A program made the position numbers and the translations under genes. The notes beneath the pieces are model-generated. The model had not been told where the DNA came from. It worked only from the letters and a program-made list of their open reading frames with translations, and searched no databases. Of a stretch of 41,594 nt of DNA, positions 18,117 to 25,935 are shown piece after piece (position 1 is the first letter of the stretch; every line of letters starts with the position of its first letter). The DNA is from an uncultured Collinsella sp. (GTDB lineage Bacteria > Actinomycetota > Coriobacteriia > Coriobacteriales > Coriobacteriaceae). The stretch is from the NCBI GenBank assembly GCA_902493895.1, contig CABUQW010000014.1, forward strand, positions 1 to 41,594, in the 5' to 3' direction.

Positions 18117-18761
18117 ATGGCAAGATCGGCAGAGGAGCTCAAGCAGCTCTCCATCAAGGAGTTCACCGAGGCGGCAAAGGTCTACGAATCCGGCCATGCC
18201 GGCATTTACGAGATGTGCAAGGACGACTATCCGCAAATGCTCGAGGAGCTTGAGCTCGAACCGTTCGAGGACGCGCTCGACGTGGGCTGTGGAACCGGAG
18301 CCGTCCTAGAACTGCTCCACGCCCGGTACCCCAGCAAGCACTTGACTGGACTCGACCTCACACCTGGGATGATCGACGTCGCCCGGGCAAAGCAGCTCGA
18401 TAACGTCAGCTTTGTCGTCGGAGACGCGGAGGCACTGCCCTTCGAGCCCCGGAGCTTCGACGCCGTGCTCTGCTCCAACAGCTTCCACCACTACCCGCAT
18501 CCGGAGAGGTTTTTCGCCGAGGTGGCACGCGTCCTTCGGCCCGGCGGGCGACTGGTCCTTCGCGACTACACCTCGAACGATGTCGCGGTCTGGCTCATGA
18601 ACAACATCGAGCTACCGCTGGCACGCCTCTTGGGCCATGGCGACGTGCGCATCCTCAAGCTGTCCGAGCTACGCGCGCTCGTCGAGGAATCCGGGCTCAC
18701 CCCGCTCAAGCTCGAGGCACAGAAGGGATTCCGCGCGCATCTGGTCGCGCAAAAGGGCTAG
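18117..18761 (+). CDS. Class I SAM-dependent methyltransferase (UbiE/Methyltransf_11 type)
   Basis: This 214-residue protein starts at ATG 18117 after AGAAGGAG. Motif I is LDVGCGTGAV (residues ~54-63), followed by the acidic residue after strand 2 (TGLDLTPGMID), the GDAEALPFEPRSFDAV stretch (motif II) and LRPGGRLVLRDY (motif III). It has the Rossmann-fold methyltransferase core with an extra N-terminal helical region (residues 1-48) and a C-terminal cap. The substrate cannot be read from the sequence. It follows the LolD/FtsX pair but is separated from it by a strong hairpin, so co-function is uncertain. Confidence 0.88.
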   Translation: MARSAEELKQLSIKEFTEAAKVYESGHAGIYEMCKDDYPQMLEELELEPFEDALDVGCGTGAVLELLHARYPSKHLTGLDLTPGMIDVARAKQLDNVSFVVGDAEALPFEPRSFDAVLCSNSFHHYPHPERFFAEVARVLRPGGRLVLRDYTSNDVAVWLMNNIELPLARLLGHGDVRILKLSELRALVEESGLTPLKLEAQKGFRAHLVAQKG

Positions 18762-18784
18762 CGGTCCGCGCCAGGACGCTCCGT

Positions 18785-18832
18785 CACGCCAGGGCACGCC
18801 GTCAACGCCGCCACACCAGGGCACGCCATCAA
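18785..18832. repeat. Degenerate direct repeat, 27-bp period
   Basis: CACGCCAGGGCACGCCGTCA (18785) recurs as CACACCAGGGCACGCCATCA (18812), with weaker copies continuing to about 18890 (CACGCCAGAACGCGCCGCCA). The function is unknown. Confidence 0.6.
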
Positions 18833-18927
18833 ACCAGATTGTGGCCACGCCAGAACGCGCCGCCAGACCAAGGCGCGCCGCCACAAACGTGACGGCGCGT
18901 CCCTAGCTGCCAGGCGGCGAGGCACTT

Positions 18928-18983
18928 ATTTATGTCCGTCCCCAATGAGTGGTTTCAGTCATTTAAGTCTGTCCCCAATGACT
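18928..18983. repeat. REP-like pair with GTCCCCAATGAxT core
   Basis: Two direct copies occur: 18928-18950 (ATTTATGTCCGTCCCCAATG and AGT) and 18957-18983. The second has inverted ends, AGTCATT (18957-18963) and AATGACT (18977-18983). A copy identical to the second except for three bases lies at 27352-27378. Confidence 0.75.
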
Positions 18984-18994
18984 AGGTTCCGTAC

Positions 18995-19025
18995 TTGACT
19001 TTAACTCTGCTTTAACTGGTACCAT
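18995..19025 (+). promoter_or_regulatory. Candidate promoter of the DUF362 gene
   Basis: TTGACT (18995-19000) and TACCAT (19020-19025) are separated by 19 bp, slightly longer than ideal. They lie just upstream of the ribosome-binding site GAGGGGAT. Confidence 0.45.
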
Positions 19026-19067
19026 CCTCTATGTCTGTAACGCCATATAGACCGAGGGGATAGATCT

Positions 19068-20273
19068 ATGACCGCAACTGCACCAGCAGCACCCGCTAAG
19101 GTGTACTTCACCAACCTGCGCACGCATGCTCGCGAGAGCCAGCTCGACAAGCTCAAGCGCCTCATCCGTCACGCCGGAATTGAGCAGATCGACTTTGAGA
19201 ACAAGTTCGTCGCCATCAAGATTCACTTTGGCGAGCTGGGCAACCTGAGCTTTTTGCGCCCCAACTACGCCCGCGCCGTCGCGGATGTCGTGAAGGAGCT
19301 GGGCGGCAAGCCCTTCCTCACCGACTGCAATACGCTCTATGTGGGTAGCCGCAAAAACGCGCTTGAGCACATCGACACCGCCTACCAGAACGGCTTTACC
19401 CCGTATGCCACGGGTTGCCAGATCATCATCGCCGACGGCCTCAAGGGCACCGACGAGGCGCTCGTCCCGGTCGAGGGTGGCGAGTACGTGCGCGAGGCCA
19501 AGATCGGTCAGGCGCTCATGGATGCTGATATCGTGATCAGCCTCACCCACTTTAAGGGCCATGAGCAGGCCGGTTTTGGCGGCGCCATGAAGAATCTGGG
19601 CATGGGAGGCGGCAGCCGCGCCGGCAAGATGGAGCAGCATGCCGCCGGCAAGCCGAACGTCTCGACCGAGCACTGCGTTGGCTGCCGTGCCTGCGAAAAG
19701 ATCTGCGCGCACAACGCTGTCTCGTTCACCGACACCCGCGAGCGCGAGCTTACCAACGGCAACACCCGCACGGTCCACGTCGCTGCCATCGACCACGATC
19801 GCTGCGTGGGCTGCGGACGCTGCATTGCGGCATGCAACCAGGACTGCATCAAGCCCGGCTATGACGCCGCGGCCGACGTGCTCAACTGCAAGATCGCCGA
19901 GTATACGAAGGCCGTTGTCGACGGCCGCCCGAGCTTCCACATCTCGCTTGCCATGGATATCAGCCCCAACTGCGATTGCCATCCCGAAAACGATACGCCT
20001 ATCGTCAACGACATCGGCATGTTTGCGAGCTTTGACCCGGTCGCCATCGACCAGGCCTGTGCCGATGCCGTCATGGCATCCGAGCCGCTGCCCAACACCG
20101 AGCTCACCGACAGCGCCGCCAAGATGGAGCATAACCACGAGCATCTGGAGGGCGAGCAGGCGCACGACCCCTTCTGCATCACGCATCCCGATACCGATTG
20201 GCGCGCATGCATCGCGCACGCCGAGAAGATCGGCCTGGGCACGAGCGAGTATGAGCTCATCGAGGTCAAGTAG
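19068..20273 (+). CDS. DUF362 iron-sulfur protein with two [4Fe-4S] clusters
   Basis: This 401-residue cytosolic protein starts at ATG 19068 behind GAGGGGAT. The N-terminal (~10-195) and C-terminal (~265-400) parts are the DUF362 fold, recognisable from KIHFGELGNLSFLRP, ISLTHFKGHEQAGFGGAMKN and FDPVAIDQACAD. The ferredoxin insert carries CVGCRACEKIC (C203, C206, C209, C213) and CVGCGRCIAAC (C246, C249, C252, C256), each followed by a further Cys or hydrophobic segment. The family is common in anaerobes and thought to act in redox reactions, but no reaction is established. A stretch CDCHPEND near residue 305 adds two more Cys. It has its own promoter and terminator, so it is a single-gene unit. 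Confidence 0.92.
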   Translation: MTATAPAAPAKVYFTNLRTHARESQLDKLKRLIRHAGIEQIDFENKFVAIKIHFGELGNLSFLRPNYARAVADVVKELGGKPFLTDCNTLYVGSRKNALEHIDTAYQNGFTPYATGCQIIIADGLKGTDEALVPVEGGEYVREAKIGQALMDADIVISLTHFKGHEQAGFGGAMKNLGMGGGSRAGKMEQHAAGKPNVSTEHCVGCRACEKICAHNAVSFTDTRERELTNGNTRTVHVAAIDHDRCVGCGRCIAACNQDCIKPGYDAAADVLNCKIAEYTKAVVDGRPSFHISLAMDISPNCDCHPENDTPIVNDIGMFASFDPVAIDQACADAVMASEPLPNTELTDSAAKMEHNHEHLEGEQAHDPFCITHPDTDWRACIAHAEKIGLGTSEYELIEVK

Positions 20274-20320
20274 CGCCTAGCCATTGGACATATCAAGCGC
20301 TTTTGGAGCGCAACGTTAGC

Positions 20321-20357
20321 AAAAGCCGCCCGTGAGCACAGTGCCTACGGGCGGCTT
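20321..20357 (+). terminator. Intrinsic terminator of the DUF362 gene
   Basis: AAAAGCCGCCCGT pairs with ACGGGCGGCTTTTT around a GAGCACAGTGCCT loop. It may also serve the convergent hydrolase gene on the minus strand (A run on one side, T run on the other). Confidence 0.85.
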
Positions 20358-20404
20358 TTTGGAAGTGCTAGGGGGTCAGATAGACCAGTAAACCGTCCTA
20401 TTTC

Positions 20405-21370
20405 CTAAAAATACTCGTCGAGGAAGTTGTCGACTGTGTTCCAGTAGAGCTCGGGGTCAACTTGCGCACTCTTGGCGTGGATGGCGCCATGGATAGTGAG
20501 CTTTTGCTTGACCTTGCTGGCGCACGCCTCGTAGTTTTGGTCGAGCATGCTGTACGGCACAAAGGTGTCTTGGTCGCCGTGGATAAACAGCATGGGAACC
20601 GTCGCGTGTTTGAGTTGCTCCACACTGCTCGCCTTATGAAAGTCGTAGCCCGCGCGCACGTTGCACACCAAGTTTGCTACATCGAGCAAGGGAAAGCTGG
20701 GCAGGCCGAACACGTCCTTGAGCTGCAGGGAAAACTCGTCCCAAACACTCGTATAACCGCAGTCCTCGATAATGCATTTCACGTTTGCGGGCAGAGACTC
20801 CCCCGCGACGTTCATGGCGGTTGCCGCACCCATCGACTCGCCAAAGACCAGGATGCGCGCCTCGGGGTCAGCCTGAACGATTTGCTCGATCCATGCGACG
20901 ATGTCGAGGCGCTCGGGCCAGCCCATGCCGATATAGTCGCCGCCGGAGCGCTCGTGGGCGCGGGCGGCGGGTGCGAGTACGTTCATGCCGCGGTCGTGGA
21001 ATCGCTTGACGTATCGGGCCATACCGATAGGCTCGTTGGTATATCCATGCAGGCAGACGGCGTAGTCGTGTGTGCTCTCCGACGCAGCAAAATACCAGGC
21101 GGCGAGCTCAGTCCCGTCGTCCGCGGTGAGGCTGCTGCTCTCGCGGTTCTCTTTAAACCACGCCCGTGCCTCGCCCTCCTCGGCATCCATCTGCTCGCCC
21201 TTTTCGGCGTCCCTGCCGTCCTGCATCATCTTCATGGTGTATGGCGCGCGGGGATTCAGCGCGAAGTCAAACAGAAAGTTGCCGGCAAACCCCAGCAGCG
21301 CGACAACGAGCACCAGCGCAACGACGCCGGCTATCTTGAGCTTTCGATGGGAACGTGCGTTTTGAGACAT
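20405..21370 (-). CDS. Membrane-anchored alpha/beta hydrolase
   Basis: This 321-residue protein has one N-terminal helix (residues ~11-33) and then a hydrolase domain facing outside. The nucleophile elbow is GESMG, the oxyanion region CLHGYTNEP, the acid is likely in GDQDTFVP and the catalytic His in GAIHAKS. It resembles the BAAT/YqkD/YfhR-type serine hydrolases of the cell envelope (DUF1749-like or Hydrolase_4). The substrate is unknown. The start at 21370 has AGGAAAG 7 bases upstream. It is transcribed towards the DUF362 gene and shares the terminator hairpin between them. Confidence 0.88.
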   Translation of the reverse strand: MSQNARSHRKLKIAGVVALVLVVALLGFAGNFLFDFALNPRAPYTMKMMQDGRDAEKGEQMDAEEGEARAWFKENRESSSLTADDGTELAAWYFAASESTHDYAVCLHGYTNEPIGMARYVKRFHDRGMNVLAPAARAHERSGGDYIGMGWPERLDIVAWIEQIVQADPEARILVFGESMGAATAMNVAGESLPANVKCIIEDCGYTSVWDEFSLQLKDVFGLPSFPLLDVANLVCNVRAGYDFHKASSVEQLKHATVPMLFIHGDQDTFVPYSMLDQNYEACASKVKQKLTIHGAIHAKSAQVDPELYWNTVDNFLDEYF

Positions 21371-21556
21371 AAGAAGCTTTCCTATAAGATGTTAATACAT
21401 CAACATTTAATGCAAGCGCATTATGGACGTTCGCCGTTGATGCGTCAACAGGCAAAGAATGGGTAAACAAGGAGTCACGTATGGTGCAAATTTCGCACGT
21501 ACCTAGACGCTTTGATATAGTGTTGAGAACTCTTTACGTTGGAGGATGTAACCGGC

Positions 21557-22240
21557 ATGTCCGATTCGAGCGACAGTTCTAAGCCGCGACCCAAGACCGC
21601 GGCCGTTCCACACTACACGGTGGGCGAGGAGATCATGAACTCCGTCACCCATGGTGTCGGCTGCCTGCTGGGTATCGCGGGCCTGGTGCTCCTGATCGTA
21701 TTCGCTGCCCTGCGCGGCGGAGGCCCGGCCCACATGGCCGCGGCAATTGTCTATGGCGTCAGCATTATCCTCGAATACCTAGCCTCCACGCTCTACCACG
21801 CGATTCAGCCCGCGCGCGCCAAGCGCGTGTTTCGCATCATCGACCACAGCTGCATCTACCTGCTCATAGCCGGCAGCTATACGCCGTTTTGCCTCATCAC
21901 GCTCGCAAACGACGGCGGCGCTGTGCTGTTCTTTGCCGTATGGGCCATCGCCATTATCGGCATCGCCCTCGAGTGCTTTATGCGCGAGCGCCAGCCGCAC
22001 TGGGTAAGCGGCCTGGTCTACCTGCTGATGGGCTGGCTCGTTGTCTTTAAGCTGCCCGAACTTGTGGCGCTGCTCAACCCCGTGGCACTTGCCCTGCTCG
22101 CCGTCGGCGGCGTGTGCTACACCGCGGGCGTGCCGTTCTATATCGCCAAAAACGTGCGCTATCTTCACAGCGTGTTTCACCTGTGGGTACTCGCCGGCAG
22201 CATCTTCCAGTTCATGGCGGTGATCCTCTTCGTAATCTAG
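21557..22240 (+). CDS. trhA: Hemolysin III family (PAQR) membrane protein
   Basis: This 227-residue protein has seven predicted helices and the PAQR signature: an EEIxNSVTHGVG motif at the start, SxxxHxxxP-like LASTLYHAI, IDHSCIYLLIAGSYTPF in helix 3-4 and HSVFHLWVLAGSIFQF in the last helix. The conserved Ser, Asp and His residues make the likely zinc site of these ceramidase-like proteins. In bacteria the family (YqfA/TrhA/HlyIII) is linked to membrane lipid homeostasis; the haemolysin name is historical. ATG 21557 is preceded by GGAGG at 11 bases, somewhat far. A CorC-like gene follows in the same direction. Confidence 0.9.
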   Translation: MSDSSDSSKPRPKTAAVPHYTVGEEIMNSVTHGVGCLLGIAGLVLLIVFAALRGGGPAHMAAAIVYGVSIILEYLASTLYHAIQPARAKRVFRIIDHSCIYLLIAGSYTPFCLITLANDGGAVLFFAVWAIAIIGIALECFMRERQPHWVSGLVYLLMGWLVVFKLPELVALLNPVALALLAVGGVCYTAGVPFYIAKNVRYLHSVFHLWVLAGSIFQFMAVILFVI

Positions 22241-22350
22241 CGACCACGCCTGCGCGCCCGCGTCCTTGTTTGGGCGCCGGTGCAATTGCCGTATCCGCCG
22301 TCAACGTTTTAATCCGACGTCCCGAATCTTGGAGGTTCGAGAAACTCCCG

Positions 22351-23724
22351 ATGGACATAACCATCTCCCTTATCACCACCCTCGTTTTGACCCTCATCAA
22401 CGGCTACTTCTCTATGTCCGAGATGGCGCTCACCACGGCCAAGCGCGCCGTGCTGGAGCACGAGGCCGAGGAAGGCGACAAACGCGCCGAGCGTGCCATT
22501 AAGCTAGCTGCCGACTCCGACCAGCTGCTCGCCACCATCCAGGTTGCCATTACGCTCGTGGGCTTCGCCTCGTCCGCCGTCGCCTCGACGAGTCTGTCCG
22601 ACCCGCTCGCCACGTGGCTCATGAGCTTTGGCATCGCGCCGCTCTCCGCCATCGCGCGCGGCCTGGCGCCGGTCATCATTACCGTCGCGGTCGCCTTCGT
22701 ATCCATCGTGATCGGCGAGCTCGTCCCCAAGCGCATCGGCCTGGCCAATGCCGAGGGCGTGTCCAAGCAGGTCGTGGGGCCGTTGTCGTTTTTCCAAAAG
22801 ATCGCTCGTCCGCTCGTGTGGCTGACCGGCGCTTGTTCCGATGGCCTGGCCCGCATTCTGCGCATCAAGAGCGCCGACGACCGCCAGAACGTCTCGGAAG
22901 AAGAGATCAAGTACATGGTCTCGGAGCAGGACGACCTGCTCGACGAGGAAAAGCGCATGATCCACGAGATCTTCGACCTGGGCGACACCGTTGCCCGCGA
23001 GGTCATGGTGCCGCGCGTGGACACCACCATGTGCGAGGACGACGAGACGGTCGCCGACGTGCTGTCCACCATGCGCCAGACCGGCTTTAGCCGCATCCCC
23101 GTCTATCACGAGGATCCCGACAACGTCGCCGGCATTGCGCACATCAAGGACCTGATTCAGCCCGCGCTCGACGGCAAGGGCGACCAGCCCATTGCCGGTT
23201 TTTTGCGCGACGCCACTTTTGTGCCCGACACCAAGGACATCCTGCCGCTGCTGTCCGAGATGCAGACCTCTCACGACCAGATCGTGGTGGTCGTGGACGA
23301 GTACGGCGGTACGGCCGGCATTATCACCATCGAGGACATCGTCGAGGAGATCGTCGGCGAGATCGAGGACGAGTTCGACCCCGACAACAAGTATCTCACG
23401 CGCCTTTCGCGCCGCGAGTGGCTCGTTGATGGGCGTTTTTCGTGCGATGACGCGATTGAGCTTGGTTGGCCGCTCGAGGAAAGCGATGATTATGAGACCA
23501 TCGCCGGCTGGATTTTGGAGCTTTGCGACTCGGTGCCCGACATCGGAGAGGTGTTTGAGGTCGCGGGGTACAAGTTTAAAGTGCAGTCGATGCGTGGCCA
23601 GCGCATCTCGCTCATTCGCGTGATCGCTCCGGCCGAAACCGATAAGAAGGATTCCGAGTCTTCGGCAGAGAAGCCGGCGGCGTCGGGTGCGGGCTCTGTG
23701 GATCCGCACGATGGCGACGAGTAG
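22351..23724 (+). CDS. CNNM/CorC-type transporter-like protein (DUF21, two CBS, CorC_HlyC domain)
   Basis: This 457-residue protein has an N-terminal DUF21 membrane domain (~1-190; NGYFSMSEMALTTAKR and VVGFASSAVAST-like segments), a CBS pair (~205-330; VMVPRVDTTMCEDDETVADV and FVPDTKDILPLLSEMQTSHD), and a C-terminal CorC_HlyC domain (~350-430). VVVDEYGGTAGIITIEDIVE is the hallmark between them. CNNM/CorC proteins take part in Mg2+ export or homeostasis. ATG 22351 begins the first helix; GGAGG is 15 bases upstream, which is long, but no better in-frame start was found. It sits 3.9 kb before another magnesium-type locus. Confidence 0.92.
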   Translation: MDITISLITTLVLTLINGYFSMSEMALTTAKRAVLEHEAEEGDKRAERAIKLAADSDQLLATIQVAITLVGFASSAVASTSLSDPLATWLMSFGIAPLSAIARGLAPVIITVAVAFVSIVIGELVPKRIGLANAEGVSKQVVGPLSFFQKIARPLVWLTGACSDGLARILRIKSADDRQNVSEEEIKYMVSEQDDLLDEEKRMIHEIFDLGDTVAREVMVPRVDTTMCEDDETVADVLSTMRQTGFSRIPVYHEDPDNVAGIAHIKDLIQPALDGKGDQPIAGFLRDATFVPDTKDILPLLSEMQTSHDQIVVVVDEYGGTAGIITIEDIVEEIVGEIEDEFDPDNKYLTRLSRREWLVDGRFSCDDAIELGWPLEESDDYETIAGWILELCDSVPDIGEVFEVAGYKFKVQSMRGQRISLIRVIAPAETDKKDSESSAEKPAASGAGSVDPHDGDE

Positions 23725-23748
23725 GGCAAGGAAGAGTAGGGGAGAGTT

Positions 23749-24582
23749 ATGGCAGGCCTGTTCAACATCCTTAAGGTCACCGTCAGCGAGGACAAGATCT
23801 GCGCGCATGTGCTGGTGAACCCCGGCATGCCGCTCATGACCTCGGAGGATATCGAGGCCACGGCGCGCGTGTATTACCTGGTGCCGGCGATTGCCAAGCA
23901 CCTGTGCCTGGGTGATTCCGGTCGCGAGTTCCAGGACTGCATGGGCCAGACCGAGCTTTGCCATCTGCTGGAGCACGTGACGGTCGAGCTCATGAACGAG
24001 ACCGGTCTCGCTGGCAGCATTTCGTGCGGTCGTACCCGCGTGAGCGAGCATGACGAGCGCGTTTTTGAGGTTGAGCTTTCGTGCCCCGACGACGCGCTGG
24101 CCATCGGCGCGCTGTCTTCGGCCACCTTTATGATGGACTGGGCGTACCTGCACGCCGACCAGCCTGCCCCTGACGTGGAAGGCACGGTCGCGGGCCTGCG
24201 CAACCTGGTGCTGGGCATGCGCGCCGAGGCCGAGGGCAAGGATCCTCACGAGGCCGTCGCCGCTGCGAACGGCGAAGATGCTGCCGAGGCCGAGGGCGCT
24301 GACGAGGGCGATGTGCCGGTCGACGCCGAGCCCGTTGCCGATGCGACCGCCGAGCCCGTTCCCACCGAGCCCCAGGGCGTCCCCAACTTTGACGACGAGC
24401 CCCAGGTGGCGATTGATACCGAGGGCGCGGTTGCCGAGAACCACGAGGCCTCCGCTGCCGTCTTTGGCGGTGCGGCGACGGTTCCGGCAGGACCTGCGCA
24501 TGAGGGCGGCCTGCCGCTCGTGGACGGCGCCGGCGAGGACCCGGGTGCCACGGTGGCCATGCCGGTTATGCCTCAGGAGTAG
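23749..24582 (+). CDS. Free-standing cyanophycin-synthetase-N-like protein with acidic tail
   Basis: This 277-residue protein has no assigned function. Residues ~1-160 resemble the N-terminal domain of cyanophycin synthetase: LCHLLEHVTVELMNETG is very like the (L)EHVALELQxxAG motif there, followed by a GRTR element and a FEVE strand, then an Ala-rich helix region. The ATP-grasp and Mur-ligase-like domains that do the chemistry are absent. Residues ~165-277 are low complexity, rich in Ala, Glu, Asp and Pro, and probably disordered. ATG 23749 follows GGGGAGAG. The gene is 24 bases after the CNNM gene and so probably co-transcribed. The domain call is by motif reading only. Confidence 0.6.
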   Translation: MAGLFNILKVTVSEDKICAHVLVNPGMPLMTSEDIEATARVYYLVPAIAKHLCLGDSGREFQDCMGQTELCHLLEHVTVELMNETGLAGSISCGRTRVSEHDERVFEVELSCPDDALAIGALSSATFMMDWAYLHADQPAPDVEGTVAGLRNLVLGMRAEAEGKDPHEAVAAANGEDAAEAEGADEGDVPVDAEPVADATAEPVPTEPQGVPNFDDEPQVAIDTEGAVAENHEASAAVFGGAATVPAGPAHEGGLPLVDGAGEDPGATVAMPVMPQE

Positions 24583-24661
24583 GCCTACGCGTTTATCACC
24601 ATCACGTACCTGCGCCTTTGCCGTACGCAGATGAGCGGAGCGGCAAGTGATGCGCTGCGGG

Positions 24662-24667
24662 TATAAT
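24662..24667 (+). promoter_or_regulatory. -10 box (TATAAT) of the YtxH-like gene
   Basis: A consensus TATAAT preceded by GCGGG lies 57 bases before the start codon. No clear -35 is present at 17 bp. Confidence 0.5.
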
Positions 24668-24718
24668 GGACAGCATTCAAACGGTGGGCACCGACGTGCC
24701 CGCAGGAGAGGAATGATC

Positions 24719-25108
24719 ATGGGTAAGACTTTCAGCTTTGTCTCCGGCGCACTTTTTGGTGCCGCTGCCGGCGCTATTGTCGGCGTTGCTCTGGCCCCGC
24801 GCTCGGGCGCCGAGACCCGCGCCATGGCTGCCGATATCGCCAACGACGCCTGGGACAATATGCGCGACACCTACGAGCACAGCGCCGAGGAGGCCCGTGC
24901 TGCGGTGAATGACTTTGGCCCGATGGTCGACGCCAAGACCGACGACCTGCGCGCCAAGGTCGACCTGGCCCGCGAGCGCATGGACCAGCTGCGCGAGCAG
25001 CTCAACGACGCCATTTCGGGCGGCAACGTGACGCCTGCCGCCGACGTCGTGGTCGAGAACGCCGTCGAGGCTGATACCGAGGCTGCGGAGCCCTCGACCG
25101 AGGCATAA
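24719..25108 (+). CDS. YtxH-domain envelope/stress protein
   Basis: This 129-residue protein begins with a glycine/alanine-rich hydrophobic segment (FVSGALFGAAAGAIVGVALA) followed by PRSGAETRAMA, the typical YtxH/Gas-vesicle-like start. A helical, probably coiled-coil region follows (~30-100), then an acidic Ala/Glu tail. ATG 24719 is best placed relative to AGGAGAGG; ATG 24713 is too close to it. The stop codon overlaps the start of the next gene (TAATG), so the two are translationally coupled. Proteins of this family are small membrane-associated stress proteins of unclear biochemical role. Confidence 0.75.
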   Translation: MGKTFSFVSGALFGAAAGAIVGVALAPRSGAETRAMAADIANDAWDNMRDTYEHSAEEARAAVNDFGPMVDAKTDDLRAKVDLARERMDQLREQLNDAISGGNVTPAADVVVENAVEADTEAAEPSTEA

Positions 25109-25863
25109 TGCGCGCCGGGGATTTTGTCGGCGCCAAGATCTATCGCAAGCCTACCGAGGACAAGCGCATCAAAAAGGACGGCACGCCGCGCAGCCCTAAA
25201 AAGCTCGGAAAGATTCACTTTCCGGTCTTTACCCCGGGCGGTACGCGCGTGGTCGGCTTTATGGTCCGCCAGTCCGATATCGCGGGCATGATCGAGCGTC
25301 CCGACCGATTCGTAGCGCTCGACGCCATTGGTGTCTACGAGGGCGCCATTGCGGTCGATGACGTCAAGGACACGTACGATGCCGCCGCCGCCAAGCGCCT
25401 CGACATCAACCTGGACGATTGCATCATCTGGGTCGGTATGGACGTGCGCACGGAATCAGGCGACGTCGTGGGCTATTGCTCGGACGTTGAGTTCAAGCCA
25501 CGCTCGGGCATCGTGCAGGCATTCTATGTGACCGCCGGTGCTGCTTCGAGTGTTTTGGTCGGTGACACGCAGGTGCCGCCGACGATGCTGCGCGGCTACG
25601 AGAACGGCGCGATGGTCGTCTCGGACGAGGTCAAGTCGCTCGGGTATTCGGGCGGTGCGGCTGCCAAGGCCGCCGAGGCCAGCGTCGTGGTGGGCGACAA
25701 GGTCAAAAAGGGCGCCAAGGTGCTCGACGACAAGGGATCGGTTGCCGTGGACAAAGGCAGTCGCGCACTGGGCAAGCAGCTCGGCAAGACGCGCGGCATG
25801 TTCAAGGCCTTTAAGGACGAATACCAAAAGGCGAGCGAAGGCTCGTCAAAAGCTACAAAATAG
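25108..25863 (+). CDS. PRC-barrel-like protein, coupled to the YtxH-like gene
   Basis: This 251-residue soluble protein has two stretches that look like PRC-barrel strands: KLGKIHFPVFTPGGTRVVGFMV near residue 30 and CIIWVGMDVRTESGDVVGYCSDVEF near residue 110. An Ala/Lys/Val-rich helical tail from ~180 carries short internal repeats (VVGDKVKKGAKVLDDKGS, VAVDKGSRALGKQLGK). PRC barrels occur in ribosome maturation and photosynthetic-centre proteins and as adapters; no specific job can be given. The start overlaps the previous stop codon by one base. A terminator at 25885 ends the unit. Confidence 0.6.
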   Translation: MRAGDFVGAKIYRKPTEDKRIKKDGTPRSPKKLGKIHFPVFTPGGTRVVGFMVRQSDIAGMIERPDRFVALDAIGVYEGAIAVDDVKDTYDAAAAKRLDINLDDCIIWVGMDVRTESGDVVGYCSDVEFKPRSGIVQAFYVTAGAASSVLVGDTQVPPTMLRGYENGAMVVSDEVKSLGYSGGAAAKAAEASVVVGDKVKKGAKVLDDKGSVAVDKGSRALGKQLGKTRGMFKAFKDEYQKASEGSSKATK

Positions 25864-25884
25864 CGACGTACCAAATGATGGGAG

Positions 25885-25921
25885 GCAAGCCGGAGACCTG
25901 TTGCTCCGGCTTGCTGTGTTT
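25885..25921 (+). terminator. Terminator after the PRC-barrel-like gene
   Basis: GCAAGCCGGAG pairs with CTCCGGCTTGC around ACCTGTTG, followed by TGTGTTT. Confidence 0.7.
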
Positions 25922-25935
25922 ATGGGGGAGGGCAC

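Larger units (their letters stand above)
18762..19067. other. 306-bp intergenic region: degenerate direct repeats, REP-like units and a promoter
   Basis: The left half is GC-rich with degenerate direct repeats (18785-18832). The right half is AT-richer with two GTCCCCAATGA-type units (18928-18983) and a promoter (18995-19025). No gene is supported. Confidence 0.7.

Noticed and set aside
18669..18884. Minus-strand ORF with repeated DGVPW-like peptides
   Set aside because: The peptide repeat is the translation of the 27-bp degenerate DNA repeat at 18785-18832; no start signal and overlap with the methyltransferase end.
22320..22345. GGTTCGAGAAACTCC resembling a tRNA T arm
   Set aside because: No acceptor, D or anticodon arms can be built around it; it is the leader of the CNNM gene.
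22504..24870. 788-codon antisense ORF across the CNNM and cyanophycin-N-like genes
   Set aside because: It spans two well-supported sense genes and the gap between them, has Arg/His/Asp-rich non-protein-like composition and no start signals.
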